Assembly: GCF_001641085.1 (NCBI RefSeq)
Contig: NZ_LXIE01000001.1
Coordinates: 310,001-374,000 of the forward strand
Source of the DNA: Aequorivita soesokkakensis
Lineage (GTDB): Bacteria; Bacteroidota; Bacteroidia; Flavobacteriales; Flavobacteriaceae
Reading direction: 5' to 3'
Length of the DNA stretch: 64,000 nucleotides
In this document: positions 23,242 to 32,724 of the stretch, one piece after another
Layout: each line of letters begins with the position of its first letter
Numbering within the stretch: the first letter of the stretch is position 1
Notes under the pieces: model-generated
Database searches by the model: none
What the model was told of the DNA's origin: nothing
The model's input: only the letters and a program-made list of their open reading frames with translations
Translations under genes and position numbers: made by a program

Positions 23242-24108
23242 ATGAAAAAGCTCCTTTTCCTGTTTATCATCTTAACTTCAAGTTTCATTTTCGCACAAGA
23301 AAACACCGAAGTTTATGTTTTTGATATTCGCCCTGCCTACGAAGGTTTAGAATTAATTAATCCACGAAATATTTCAAACAATGAAGGTTATGATAATCAA
23401 CCTTCGTTCATTTCCAACGAAGCACTTGTTTTTGCGGGAAATAATGAAGGTCAAACTGATATTTCAGAATATAATCTAAATTCAAAACTTCAAACTTGGA
23501 TCAATAAAAAAACCGAGGGCGGCGAATATTCTCCGCAAAAATTCCCTTCAAGCAATGATGTAGCTTCTGTTAGACTCGACAAAGATGGATTACAACGCTT
23601 GTATCGTTACAATTCACAAACAGGAAGTTCTTCAGAATTAATTAAAAATTTACAAGTTGCTTATTTCGCATTTTATAATGACCAAAAAATTCTTTCAACA
23701 GTTTTGGACGGCGACAGCATGGATTTAGTATTGATTGATTTATCTTCAAAAACTGCCGATACTATCTTTCGAAACGCTGGCAGATCACTCCAAAAAGTGC
23801 CAAAAACAAACTCAATGAGCTATTCCTTAGTAAACGAGGAAGGAAATCTAGATGTTTATCTTTTGGATATGGATTCATACGAAAGTTTTTTTGTAACCGA
23901 ATTGCCAATCGGAATTCAAGATTGCGTTTGGATCAATGACACACAAATTTTAGTGGGCAGTGGAAACAAACTTTATATGTACGATACCTTGGGCGAACCG
24001 GAATGGACACGCGTTGCCTCCCTTGAAGAATACGGAATTAAAAATATTAGCCGTATGGCTATAAGCCCTGACGGGAAAAAACTGGCAGTAGTTGCACAAC
24101 CTATGTAA
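23242..24108 (+). CDS. Exported TolB/WD40-like propeller protein
   Basis: The 288-residue protein has a signal peptide (MKKLLFLFIILTSSFIFAQ) and repeated propeller-blade elements of PD40/TolB type: DNQPSFISNEALVFAGNN, YSPQKFPSSNDVASVRLDKD, NSMSYSLVNEEGNLDVYLLD and RMAISPDGKKLAVVAQP. No enzyme motif is visible. With about four to five blades it is short for a full seven-bladed propeller, and the frame ends cleanly at 24108. It leads a run of exported proteins (M28 and M1 peptidases), so a periplasmic binding or scaffolding role is possible but unproven. Confidence 0.72.
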   Translation: MKKLLFLFIILTSSFIFAQENTEVYVFDIRPAYEGLELINPRNISNNEGYDNQPSFISNEALVFAGNNEGQTDISEYNLNSKLQTWINKKTEGGEYSPQKFPSSNDVASVRLDKDGLQRLYRYNSQTGSSSELIKNLQVAYFAFYNDQKILSTVLDGDSMDLVLIDLSSKTADTIFRNAGRSLQKVPKTNSMSYSLVNEEGNLDVYLLDMDSYESFFVTELPIGIQDCVWINDTQILVGSGNKLYMYDTLGEPEWTRVASLEEYGIKNISRMAISPDGKKLAVVAQPM

Positions 24109-24184
24109 TTAAGCTATTACAAATTCTAAAAGTTTAAGTTCATTCTTCCTTCTTTTGAGTATTTTTAGGGAAACTTTTTTCAAA

Positions 24185-25516
24185 ATGAAATTATTTTCCC
24201 TTTTAGCATTCTTATTGGTTTTCGCTACTTCCTTTTCCCAAACCGATCAAAAAATCTACGATATTATCAATTCAGTTTCTGCGGAAAGAATTGAGGCAGA
24301 TATAACTAAACTTGCCAATTTCGGAACCCGAAATACTTTTAGCGATACAATAAGCAACACCCGCGGAATTGGCGCAGCGCGAAGATGGATAAAATCTGAA
24401 TTTGAAAAAGTTTCTAAAGATTGCGACAATTGTCTAAACGTTTTCTTCCAGAAAGATTTGGTAAAAGCCGATGGCAATGATCGCATTCCCCAAGATACTT
24501 GGATTGTTAACGTTGCCGCAATTCAAAAGGGGACAAAATACCCAAACCGTTACATTATTATGAGCGGCGACATAGATTCTCGAAACAGTGACGGTAGCGA
24601 TTTCACAAAAGATGCGCCCGGTGCCAATGACAACGCGAGCGGAATGGCTGGAACTATTGAGGCAGCTCGCGTTCTTTCAAAATATAAATTTGAAAACAGT
24701 ATAATTTATTTAGGATTGAGCGGCGAAGAACAAGGCCTTTTCGGTGGAAAAGGTTTTGCGGAATATGCAAAAAATAAAGGTTGGGAAATCATCGGCGTTT
24801 TCAATAATGATATGATTGGCAACATAAAAGGTGTTGACGGCGTAATAAGCAATCGGGATTTCAGGATTTTTTCAGAACCCGTTCCTCCAATAGAAACCGA
24901 AAAAGAAAGACAAATGCGAAGATTTTACGGCGGCGAAGTAGATGGAATTTCCCGCCAACTTGCCCGTTACGTTTTTAAGACAACGCAGACATATATGCCA
25001 GAAATGAATCCAATGATGGTTTATAGATTAGACCGTTTTGGTCGCGGCGGGCATCACCGTCCTTTCAATGATTTGGGCTGGGCGGGAATCCGGATTATGG
25101 AAGCCCACGAAGATTACAACCACCAACACCAAGATTTAAGAACCGAAAACGGAATTGATTACGGCGATAAACTGGAGTTTGTAAATTTTGATTATGCAGC
25201 AAAACTCACCGCTGTGAATGCAATTAATTTAGCGAGCATTGCTTCCGCCCCACCCGAACCTAAAAATGTTAGCATTGGTGGCGTTGTGGAAGCTTCCGCA
25301 AAATTGAAGTGGGATAAAGTTGAAGGCGCAATTGGTTATAAAATATATTGGCGCGACACAACTTCACCAACTTGGGACCACAGCCGTTACGTTGGCGATG
25401 TTTCAGAATTTACTTTAAAAGGAATTGTCATTGATAATTCTTTTTTTGGAGTAGCTTCCGTGGGGAAAGATGGTTTTGAGAGCGTTGTTGTTTTCCCAAA
25501 TTCGGTATTTAGGTAA
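24185..25516 (+). CDS. Exported M28-family metallopeptidase with C-terminal Fn3-like domain
   Basis: This 443-residue protein (start at the ATG at 24185, not the in-frame TTG at 24155) has signal peptide MKLFSLLAFLLVFATSFSQ. An M28 aminopeptidase-type core contains APGANDNASGMAGTIEAARV (bridging Asp), LSGEEQGLFGGKGFAEY (Glu pair) and NHQHQDLRT near the last metal site. The first zinc-ligand motif, usually His-x-Asp, reads Asp-Ile-Asp here (GDIDSR, D129 and D131), a substitution that could alter metal binding. Residues 350-443 (PEPKNVSIGGVVEASAKLKW onward) form an Fn3-like beta domain. Likely role: release of amino acids from extracellular peptides. Confidence 0.85.
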   Translation: MKLFSLLAFLLVFATSFSQTDQKIYDIINSVSAERIEADITKLANFGTRNTFSDTISNTRGIGAARRWIKSEFEKVSKDCDNCLNVFFQKDLVKADGNDRIPQDTWIVNVAAIQKGTKYPNRYIIMSGDIDSRNSDGSDFTKDAPGANDNASGMAGTIEAARVLSKYKFENSIIYLGLSGEEQGLFGGKGFAEYAKNKGWEIIGVFNNDMIGNIKGVDGVISNRDFRIFSEPVPPIETEKERQMRRFYGGEVDGISRQLARYVFKTTQTYMPEMNPMMVYRLDRFGRGGHHRPFNDLGWAGIRIMEAHEDYNHQHQDLRTENGIDYGDKLEFVNFDYAAKLTAVNAINLASIASAPPEPKNVSIGGVVEASAKLKWDKVEGAIGYKIYWRDTTSPTWDHSRYVGDVSEFTLKGIVIDNSFFGVASVGKDGFESVVVFPNSVFR

Positions 25517-25527
25517 AAATATAAATT

Positions 25528-27156
25528 ATGAAAGAAAAGATTTGTATCGTCGTTTTATTGCTTCTAACTCTTTCTGCATTTTCCCAACAGGAATTCACAC
25601 GAGCAGATACGCTACGCGGTAGCATAACTCCTGAAAGAGCTTGGTTTGACGTAACATATTATGACTTAAAAGTTACCGTAAATCCTTCCGAAAAAACCAT
25701 TGAGGGCAGCAACACTATTTCCTATAAAATTTTGGAGCCAAATGAAGTGATGCAAATTGACCTGCAAGCCCCGATGAAAATTGATAAAATTATTCAGGAT
25801 GAAAAAGAAATTTCATTCACTTCCGAAGGAAATGCACACTTTTTAAAACTTCAAAAGAAACAACATAAAGGAAACGAGGAAAAAATAACAATCTATTTCT
25901 CCGGAAAACCAATTGTAGCTAGACGTCCGCCGTGGGATGGAGGATTTACTTGGACTAAAGATAGCAATGGAAAAGATTTTATAGCAACTTCCAATGAAGG
26001 CATTGGCTCCAGTGTTTGGTGGCCATTAAAAGACCATCCCTCCGATGAGCCCGACAATGGCATTACAATTTCAGTGACCGCACCAAAAGATTTGATGGAT
26101 GTGAGTAACGGAAGACTAAAGAAAGTTATTGAAAACGCAAATACAAAAACCTGGGTTTGGCAAGTGGTAAACCCCATAAATGCTTACGGCGTGGACATAA
26201 ACATTGGCGATTACGTGCACTGGAGCGAGAAATATGAAGGTGAAAAAGGAACGCTGGACATGGATTATTATGTGCTTCGCGAAAATGAGGCGAAGGGAAA
26301 AGAGCAATTCAAACAGGCGCCAATGATGATGAAAGCCTTTGAGCATTGGTTTGGCCCCTATCCTTTTTACGAAGATGGCTACAAGTTGATTGAAGCTCCT
26401 TATTTGGGAATGGAGCACCAAAGTAGCGTGACCTACGGCAACAAATTTGAAAACGGCTATTTGGGCCGCGATCTTTCAGAAACTGGTTGGGGATTAAAAT
26501 TTGATTTTATAATTATTCACGAAAGCGGCCACGAATGGTTTGCTAACAGCATTACGAATAAAGATGTGGCAGATATGTGGATTCACGAAGGGTTTACAAA
26601 TTATTCGGAAAACCTTTATTTGGATTATTACTTCGGAAAAAAGGCTTCTTCAGAATACGTTATCGGCACGAGAAAAAAGATTATGAACCAAAGTCCAATT
26701 ATTGGGCAGTATAATGTTGACAATTCTGGAAGTGGCGACATGTATTACAAAGGCGGAAATATGCTACATATGATTCGTCAACTTATTGAAGATGATGAAA
26801 AATGGCGACAAATTCTTCGTGGTTTGAACAAAGAATTTTATCACCAAACCGTTACTACCAAACAGATTGAAGATTACATCAGTAAAAAAAGTGGAATAGA
26901 TCTTTCTGAATTTTTTGATCAATATTTGAGAACTGTAATGGTTCCAAAATTGCAATATTCCATCGATGGAAAAAATCTGAAATTTCGATATGTGGATATT
27001 GTAAAAAACTTTGACATGCCTTTAATTGCATTAATAAATGGAAAAGAAGAATGGATTTATCCCACTTCGGAATGGAAAACAAAAACGCTCTCTTCCCCTA
27101 TTTTAAATTTTCAGATTAAAGAAGATTTTTATGTGAATTCCGAAGAAATAAAATAA
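25528..27156 (+). CDS. Exported M1-family metalloaminopeptidase
   Basis: The 542-residue protein has signal peptide MKEKICIVVLLLLTLSAFSQ. The gluzincin motif IIHESGHEWFAN gives H331, E332 and H335; WIHEGF gives E354 at the canonical distance. The substrate motif reads LGMEHQSS in place of GAMEN. The N-terminal saddle (TYYDLKVTVNPSEKTIEGSN) and the central catalytic domain match the short Bacteroidota M1 enzymes lacking the long C-terminal helical domain. It lies 11 bases after the M28 gene and overlaps the next gene by one base (TAATG), so the three are probably one transcript. Confidence 0.92.
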   Translation: MKEKICIVVLLLLTLSAFSQQEFTRADTLRGSITPERAWFDVTYYDLKVTVNPSEKTIEGSNTISYKILEPNEVMQIDLQAPMKIDKIIQDEKEISFTSEGNAHFLKLQKKQHKGNEEKITIYFSGKPIVARRPPWDGGFTWTKDSNGKDFIATSNEGIGSSVWWPLKDHPSDEPDNGITISVTAPKDLMDVSNGRLKKVIENANTKTWVWQVVNPINAYGVDINIGDYVHWSEKYEGEKGTLDMDYYVLRENEAKGKEQFKQAPMMMKAFEHWFGPYPFYEDGYKLIEAPYLGMEHQSSVTYGNKFENGYLGRDLSETGWGLKFDFIIIHESGHEWFANSITNKDVADMWIHEGFTNYSENLYLDYYFGKKASSEYVIGTRKKIMNQSPIIGQYNVDNSGSGDMYYKGGNMLHMIRQLIEDDEKWRQILRGLNKEFYHQTVTTKQIEDYISKKSGIDLSEFFDQYLRTVMVPKLQYSIDGKNLKFRYVDIVKNFDMPLIALINGKEEWIYPTSEWKTKTLSSPILNFQIKEDFYVNSEEIK

Positions 27157-27728
27157 TGAATTCTAAGCCTACACTTTATTTCAAAAATGATATTGAATGG
27201 CGGGAATGGTTACATGAAAATCACGAAACACATCCTCAAGGCGTTTATTTAATTTTCTTCAAAGTTGAAATGGAAGTTGCATCAATGCGATGGGAAGAAG
27301 CGGTAAAAATAGCACTTTGCTATGGCTGGATAGACAGCACGGTTAAAAGTCTTGGCGATGGAAAACGCCAACAATATTTTTGTCCGCGAAATCCAAAAAG
27401 TGTTTGGAGCGCATTAAATAAATCCTATTTAAAAGAATTGGAAAAAGAAGGCCTCCTTCATAAAAACGGAAAAAAAGTAATTGCTGAAGCCAAGAAAAAT
27501 GGAAGTTGGACCGCTTTGGACGATGTAGAAAATTTGATAATTCCGGAAGATCTTCAAAAAGCCTTTGACTTAAATAAACAAGCTTTTATAAATTTTGAAA
27601 ATTTTAGTCGCAGTTATAGAAAAAGCTATCTTTATTGGCTGAATCACGCCAAACGGGAAGAAACCCGAAACAAACGAATTGCAGAAATTATATCGCTCTG
27701 CGAGAATAATATTAAATCCAGAACATAA
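27156..27728 (+). CDS. YdeI/OmpD-associated (OmdA) family protein
   Basis: This 190-residue cytoplasmic protein contains YFKNDIEWREWLHENHET at the start, MRWEEAVKIALCYGWIDST, RQQYFCPRNPKSVWSALNK and the C-terminal OmdA region SYRKSYLYWLNHAKREETRN. These are the constant parts of the YdeI/OmdA (PF13376) family, sometimes linked to cationic peptide or bacteriocin resistance. The precise activity is unknown. The ATG shares its A with the stop codon of the M1 peptidase gene, indicating translational coupling. No signal peptide is present. Confidence 0.86.
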   Translation: MNSKPTLYFKNDIEWREWLHENHETHPQGVYLIFFKVEMEVASMRWEEAVKIALCYGWIDSTVKSLGDGKRQQYFCPRNPKSVWSALNKSYLKELEKEGLLHKNGKKVIAEAKKNGSWTALDDVENLIIPEDLQKAFDLNKQAFINFENFSRSYRKSYLYWLNHAKREETRNKRIAEIISLCENNIKSRT

Positions 27729-27746
27729 CCACCAAATATTATAATT

Positions 27747-30700
27747 ATGAAAACGTTTCCATTTCTAATATGTCTCTTAATCTCAACAACTTTTTTTGCC
27801 CAGAAAAAAGAAAATAAAGACAAAGAAAAAGAAGAACCGAAATGGGAAGTAGCAAATCCCGGACAAGATTTCAACTATAAAACCCATTCCTTCACAACAA
27901 ACGAAGGTACTTGGATGAATCTAGATGTAAGTCCGGACGGTAAAACCATCGTTTTTGATATGCTCGGCGATATTTACACGATGCCAATTTCAGGTGGAAC
28001 GGCCAAAGCAATTAGAACGGGAATTCCTTTTGAAGTGCAACCAAGGTTCAGCCCAGACGGCACAAAAATTTCGTTTACAAGTGATGCGGGTGGTGGCGAC
28101 AATATTTGGGTGATGAATGTAGATGGCAGCAATGCAAAACAAATTACAAAAGAAGATTTTAGACTATTGAACAACGCCGTTTGGAGTGCGGACGGAAACT
28201 ATTTGATTGCACGAAAGCATTTTTCCTCTGAAAGAAGTTTGGGAGCTGGTGAAATGTGGCAATATCATAAATCTGGCGGAACGGGTCTGCAACTCACAAA
28301 ACGAAAAAACGATCAACAGGATGTAAACGAACCTTTTGTTTCCCCGGACGGAAAATATCTTTATTATAGTGAAGATATGTATCCGGGCGGATATTTTCAG
28401 TACAATAAAGATCCCAACGACCAAATTTATGTGATAAAACGATATGAGTTTGCAACAGGCAAAACTGAAACAACCACTGGCGGCCCAGGTGGAGCTGCTC
28501 GACCAACAATTTCACGCGATGGAAAAAAATTGGCCTTTGTTAAAAGAGTTCGTACCAAAAGTGTATTATTTATCCAGGATTTGGAAACTGGCGAGGAATG
28601 GCCCATTTACGATCAATTAAACAAAGATCAGCAGGAAGCTTGGGCGCTTTTCGGGGTTTATCCTAATTTTAGTTGGATGCCAAACAACTACGAAATTGTT
28701 TTTTGGAGCGGTGGAAAAATCAATAAGATTGATGTAAAATCATTGGCAGTAACCAACATTCCTTTTACAGCAAATGTGAATATAGATTTGGCGGAAACGG
28801 TTCATTTCAATAATAAAATTGAGACTGAAACATTTACTCCAAAAATGATTCGCAACGCTGTTACTTCGCCGGATGGGAAATATATTCTTTTTAGTGCTTT
28901 GGGACATTTGTATAAAAAATCTTTGCCCAACGGTGAACCTCAGCGATTGACAAATAGTAAAGATTTTGAGTTTGAACCAACCTTCTCGCCCAATGGCGCC
29001 GAGATAGTTTACGTTACTTGGAACGATTTGGAAAAAGGTGCTATTTATAAAATTTCAGCAAATGGTGGAAATCCTGTGAAACTTACTTCAGCAAAAGGAA
29101 TCTATAGAACCCCTTCTTTTTCGGCAAACGGAACACAGATTGTTTTTGAAAAGGAAAAAGGAAACACCGACCAAGGATTTACTTATACCAAAAATAACGG
29201 TATTTATATAATGACTTCCAACGGAAGCAACGAGAAATTCATCGTTGACAAAGGCGAATATCCTATGTTTAGTAAAGATGGAAAACGAATTTTTCTGCAA
29301 ACGGGAGGAACGTATTTTGGAGACATTGAGAAAAAATTGATAAGTGTAAACCTTGAGGGGAATGATGAAAAAACACATATAACTTCCAAATACGCCAATA
29401 GATTAATCCCAAGTCCAGATAACGAATGGATCGCTTTTACAAATCTTCACAAACTGTTCGTGGCTCCTTTGGTGCTAAACGGACAAGCTATCGATTTAGA
29501 TAACAACAGCAAATCTGTTCCCGTTTCACAGCTCGCAAAAGATGCTGGTATAAATATACATTGGTCGCCAAACAGTCAAAAACTGATGTGGACTTTGGGC
29601 GATGAATATTTCAGCAATGAATTAAAAAATAGGTTTACATTTTTAGATGGCTCTCCAGAAAAAGTACCCGAAATAACTTTGGTCGGAACAAAGATTGGCT
29701 TGCAAGCTACTGTTGATAAGCCCAGCGGAAGGATCGCATTCACCAATGCACGAATTATTACAATGGAAAATGACAAAATCATTGAAAATGGAACCATCGT
29801 AATAAACGGTAATAAAATAGAAGCCATTGGCGAAGCCGATAAGGTTTCCGTTCCTTCTGGAACAAAGATTTATTCTGCAGAAGGGAAAACCATCATGCCA
29901 GGAATGGTTGATGCGCATGCACATATTGGAGCATTCAGGTATGGACTTCCATCTCAGCAATATTGGCCTTTTATGGTGAATTTAGCTTTCGGGGTAACGA
30001 CTTCGCACGATCCTTCTGCAAATACTGAAACTGTTTTTACACTTTCAGAACTTCAAAAAAACGGACAATTAGTTGGACCACGATTGTTTTCAACCGGATT
30101 CATTCTTTACGGAGCTGATGGGGATTTTAAAGCCGTGATAAACAATTTGGAAGACGCCAGAAGCAGTATTCGTCGTACAAAAGCGTTTGGTGCTAAAAGC
30201 GTGAAAAGCTACAATCAGCCGCGAAGAGACCAACGTCAGCAAGTTTTACAAGCTGCGCGCGAAATGGGAATTAACGTGGTTCCTGAAGGTGGTTCTACTT
30301 TTTATCACAACATAACCCAAGTTATTGATGGTCATACAGGAATTGAGCACAACATTCCCGTAGCACCTGTTTATAAAGATATTCTTGAGGTTTGGGGCAA
30401 AAGTGGTTCTGGCTACACGCCTACCCTTATTGTAAATTATGGCGGAATGAATGGAGAATTCTACTATTATGAACGCGACAATGTTTGGGAAAATAAAAAA
30501 CTGCTAACATTCAGCCCGAGAAGTATTATTGATAGCCGTTCACGCCACAGAATGAAAACACCGCAGGAAGAATATAAAAATGGTCATATTTTGGTCTCGG
30601 AAACCGCAAAAAGTTTGAGCGATGCCGGAGTGAAAGTAAATATGGGAGCGCACGGACAGTTGCAAGGTCTGGGTGCACATTGGGAAACTTGGATGCTGCA

Positions 30701-31037
30701 ACAGGGAGGAATGAGCAATTTGGAAGCGTTGAAAGCTGCTACAATTAATTCCGCGGAATACATTGGTGCGGGTGAAGATATTGGTTCATTGAAAGAAGGA
30801 AAACTTGCTGATTTGATTGTGATGGATAAAAACCCATTGGAAGATATTGAAAACACCCAAACCATAGAAATGGTAATGATCAACGGAAGATTGTATGATA
30901 CCGAAACAATGAATGAAATAGGAAACAATCCAAAAGAACGTCTTCCTTTTTTCTGGGAAATGGAGAAATACAATCAAGCTTTCCCGTGGCATCAGGAAAC
31001 CCACGGATTTATGGATGGCGGTTGCAGCTGTCATTAA
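27747..31037 (+). CDS. Exported PD40 propeller-amidohydrolase fusion
   Basis: The 1096-residue protein has signal peptide MKTFPFLICLLISTTFFAQ. An N-terminal propeller of repeated PD40 blades (LDVSPDGKTIVFDMLGDIYT, PRFSPDGTKISFTSDAGG, PTFSPNGAEIVYVTWND) runs to about residue 630. It is fused to a metal-dependent amidohydrolase whose first ligands are H724 and H726 in GMVDAHAHIG, with HNIP, GAHGQLQGLGAHWE and the closing LKEGKLADLIVMDKNPLEDI. The expected activity is hydrolysis of an amide, perhaps an imidazolone- or dipeptide-type substrate, in the periplasm. It ends in a Gly-Gly-Cys-Ser-Cys-His tail. It follows two peptidases, suggesting peptide catabolism. Confidence 0.9.
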   Translation: MKTFPFLICLLISTTFFAQKKENKDKEKEEPKWEVANPGQDFNYKTHSFTTNEGTWMNLDVSPDGKTIVFDMLGDIYTMPISGGTAKAIRTGIPFEVQPRFSPDGTKISFTSDAGGGDNIWVMNVDGSNAKQITKEDFRLLNNAVWSADGNYLIARKHFSSERSLGAGEMWQYHKSGGTGLQLTKRKNDQQDVNEPFVSPDGKYLYYSEDMYPGGYFQYNKDPNDQIYVIKRYEFATGKTETTTGGPGGAARPTISRDGKKLAFVKRVRTKSVLFIQDLETGEEWPIYDQLNKDQQEAWALFGVYPNFSWMPNNYEIVFWSGGKINKIDVKSLAVTNIPFTANVNIDLAETVHFNNKIETETFTPKMIRNAVTSPDGKYILFSALGHLYKKSLPNGEPQRLTNSKDFEFEPTFSPNGAEIVYVTWNDLEKGAIYKISANGGNPVKLTSAKGIYRTPSFSANGTQIVFEKEKGNTDQGFTYTKNNGIYIMTSNGSNEKFIVDKGEYPMFSKDGKRIFLQTGGTYFGDIEKKLISVNLEGNDEKTHITSKYANRLIPSPDNEWIAFTNLHKLFVAPLVLNGQAIDLDNNSKSVPVSQLAKDAGINIHWSPNSQKLMWTLGDEYFSNELKNRFTFLDGSPEKVPEITLVGTKIGLQATVDKPSGRIAFTNARIITMENDKIIENGTIVINGNKIEAIGEADKVSVPSGTKIYSAEGKTIMPGMVDAHAHIGAFRYGLPSQQYWPFMVNLAFGVTTSHDPSANTETVFTLSELQKNGQLVGPRLFSTGFILYGADGDFKAVINNLEDARSSIRRTKAFGAKSVKSYNQPRRDQRQQVLQAAREMGINVVPEGGSTFYHNITQVIDGHTGIEHNIPVAPVYKDILEVWGKSGSGYTPTLIVNYGGMNGEFYYYERDNVWENKKLLTFSPRSIIDSRSRHRMKTPQEEYKNGHILVSETAKSLSDAGVKVNMGAHGQLQGLGAHWETWMLQQGGMSNLEALKAATINSAEYIGAGEDIGSLKEGKLADLIVMDKNPLEDIENTQTIEMVMINGRLYDTETMNEIGNNPKERLPFFWEMEKYNQAFPWHQETHGFMDGGCSCH

Positions 31038-31046
31038 TAGAAGAAA

Positions 31047-31355
31047 ATGTACCGAGCATATTGGCAATTTTATAAAACTATCTTTCCGTTTATTGCAGCA
31101 TTTTCAATTTTGAGTATGCTATATGTGGGGTTGCTTTGGGGCTTTATTCTTTTCGTGACAATCGGTTTGTTGGTTGGTTTTATAGGGTTTCGAACGTTTT
31201 ATAATGATCAATTCTATTTCTACTTTAATCTTGGTATTACCAAATGGAAGCTTTTTAAAGTTTCATTTATTATCAATATTTTAGTTGGCATTCCTGTTTT
31301 TTCAGTTCTAATTATATTTATAACCTTCATATTTGGCAATCTTCAAATTACATAA
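31047..31355 (+). CDS. Small membrane protein, probable ABC-transporter partner
   Basis: This 102-residue, strongly hydrophobic protein has three to four transmembrane segments (FPFIAAFSILSMLYVGLLWG; FVTIGLLVGFIGF; VSFIINILVGIPVFSVLIIF) and a short aromatic cytoplasmic loop (YNDQFYFYFNLGITKWKLFK). It begins nine bases after the amidohydrolase gene, and its 3' end overlaps the ABC ATPase gene by 23 bases. It is therefore most likely the membrane component of a small ABC system, though half the size of typical permeases. I recognise no family. Confidence 0.7.
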   Translation: MYRAYWQFYKTIFPFIAAFSILSMLYVGLLWGFILFVTIGLLVGFIGFRTFYNDQFYFYFNLGITKWKLFKVSFIINILVGIPVFSVLIIFITFIFGNLQIT

Positions 31356-31998
31356 TGCCTCAATAAACTTTGGAAAAAAAGAAATTCTCAAAGAAGTTTC
31401 CTTTTCTTTGGAAACTGGAGAAATTTTAGGGATTTTCGGAAGAAATGGCTGCGGAAAATCTACTTTGCTCAAAATGATATTTGGAACATTAAGAAAAGGG
31501 TCAGTTACTGTTTCAATCGATGGAATAAACTTTAATCCTTCAGAAAATATTTCTTCAGAATGCATCGCTTACTTATCACAACACTCCTTTTTACCAAAAA
31601 ATAGTAAGGTTCGGGATTTAATTCCTATATATTTTTCAGAAGAAAAAAAACAGGATGCTATCTTTTATGATGCGCTGATTGCAAAAATTGCCGCTAAAAA
31701 AGTTGGGGAATTATCATTAGGGCAAGTTCGTTATTTGGAAGTTTTATTGGTTGGAAATCTGGACCATTCATTTTTAATGCTCGACGAGCCATTTTCTATG
31801 ATTGATCCACTTTATAAAGTAGAAATTAAAAGCCTTTTAAATAAGCTAAAAGTTGAAAAAGGAATATTGATAACGGATCATTATTACGAAGATGTTCTCG
31901 ATATAACTTCAAAAAACCTACTCATAAAAAATGGTGTTGGAATCCCAATTAAAAGTAAGGAAGATTTAAAAAGACTGGAATATCTCGGTAAAAGTTAG
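31333..31998 (+). CDS. ABC transporter ATP-binding protein
   Basis: This 221-residue ATPase has Walker A GIFGRNGCGKST, Q-loop YLSQHSF, Walker B SFLMLDEPF and the switch histidine in LITDHYYEDV. The signature motif is LSLGQ rather than LSGGQ. The only plausible start is the TTG at 31333, because the frame has a stop at 31321 and no early ATG. Beginning there gives the usual N terminus (AIFKLHNASINFGKKEILKE). The 23-base overlap with the small membrane-protein gene implies coupling. The substrate is unknown. A bidirectional terminator follows. Confidence 0.88.
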   Translation: MAIFKLHNASINFGKKEILKEVSFSLETGEILGIFGRNGCGKSTLLKMIFGTLRKGSVTVSIDGINFNPSENISSECIAYLSQHSFLPKNSKVRDLIPIYFSEEKKQDAIFYDALIAKIAAKKVGELSLGQVRYLEVLLVGNLDHSFLMLDEPFSMIDPLYKVEIKSLLNKLKVEKGILITDHYYEDVLDITSKNLLIKNGVGIPIKSKEDLKRLEYLGKS

Positions 31999-32005
31999 TC
32001 ATAAA

Positions 32006-32036
32006 AAAAGCCCCATATTTATGGGGCTTTTCTTTT
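32006..32036. terminator. Bidirectional rho-independent terminator
   Basis: AAAAGCCCCAT / ATGGGGCTTTT stem of 11 bp with a four-base loop and A/T tails on both sides. It separates the ABC genes from the convergent fasciclin gene. Confidence 0.88.
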
Positions 32037-32055
32037 AAATTCATTTAAAAATGAA

Positions 32056-32688
32056 TTACATTTTTGGCATCAATACTTTATCTATAGTATGAACAACACC
32101 ATTTGACGCGTCCATATCAGCACTTGTTACGGTAGCTGTATTTCCTTTAGCATCTTTGATCATTACTTTACCACTTTTTTCAGATAAAGTAAGGGTTTCA
32201 CCATTCATTGTAGTTACATCCAATTTACCGCCAGCATCTTTAATTTTACCCATTACATCAGCAGCATTCATTTTACCTTGAAGTACATGATACTGAAGCA
32301 ATTTTTGAAGTTGAGCTTTGTTCTCTGGCTTCATTAAATTTTCTAAAGTTGCTTTTGGTACTTTGTTGAAAGCTTCGTTTGTAGGCGCAAAAACTGTGTA
32401 ATCGCCTTCACCTTTAAGCGTTTGGGCCATATCTGCGGCCTGAAGAGCGCTTACCAATGTAGAAAGGTCTGCATTACCCATTGCTTTTGCAGCAATTGAA
32501 TTAGCTTCCATTTGAGCCATCATGGCCTGGTTGTCAGCTTCAACTTTCATTAAAGAATCTTTTTCGCGCTCCATGCGCATCTGTTCAGCTTTGGCTTGTT
32601 CCTCAGCTTCTTTCTTTTTTGTGTCTTCACAGCTTGCAAAAAGCATTGTCATTACTGCAAGAGACATTACAATTGTTTTTAGTTTCAT
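32056..32688 (-). CDS. Fasciclin-domain lipoprotein
   Basis: The 210-residue lipoprotein has signal MKLKTIVMSLAVMTMLFASC with the cysteine at residue 20. A charged helical stalk of about 50 residues (KKKEAEEQAKAEQMRMEREK) leads to one FAS1 domain (LSTLVSALQAADMAQTLKGE; YTVFAPTNEAFNKVPKATLE; LLQYHVLQGKMNAADV; NGVVHTIDKVLMP). FAS1 domains mediate cell-surface adhesion, and the stalk would hold the domain away from the membrane. It is transcribed alone from a TACCTTTG promoter. The adhesive role is inferred. Confidence 0.92.
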   Translation of the reverse strand: MKLKTIVMSLAVMTMLFASCEDTKKKEAEEQAKAEQMRMEREKDSLMKVEADNQAMMAQMEANSIAAKAMGNADLSTLVSALQAADMAQTLKGEGDYTVFAPTNEAFNKVPKATLENLMKPENKAQLQKLLQYHVLQGKMNAADVMGKIKDAGGKLDVTTMNGETLTLSEKSGKVMIKDAKGNTATVTSADMDASNGVVHTIDKVLMPKM

Positions 32689-32716
32689 AATATTATAGTT
32701 GATTTAATGTTTGTAT

Positions 32717-32724
32717 CAAAGGTA
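32717..32724 (-). promoter_or_regulatory. -7 promoter element (TACCTTTG, minus strand) of the fasciclin gene
   Basis: An exact TAnnTTTG match on the minus strand, 28 bases upstream of the ATG. Confidence 0.6.
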
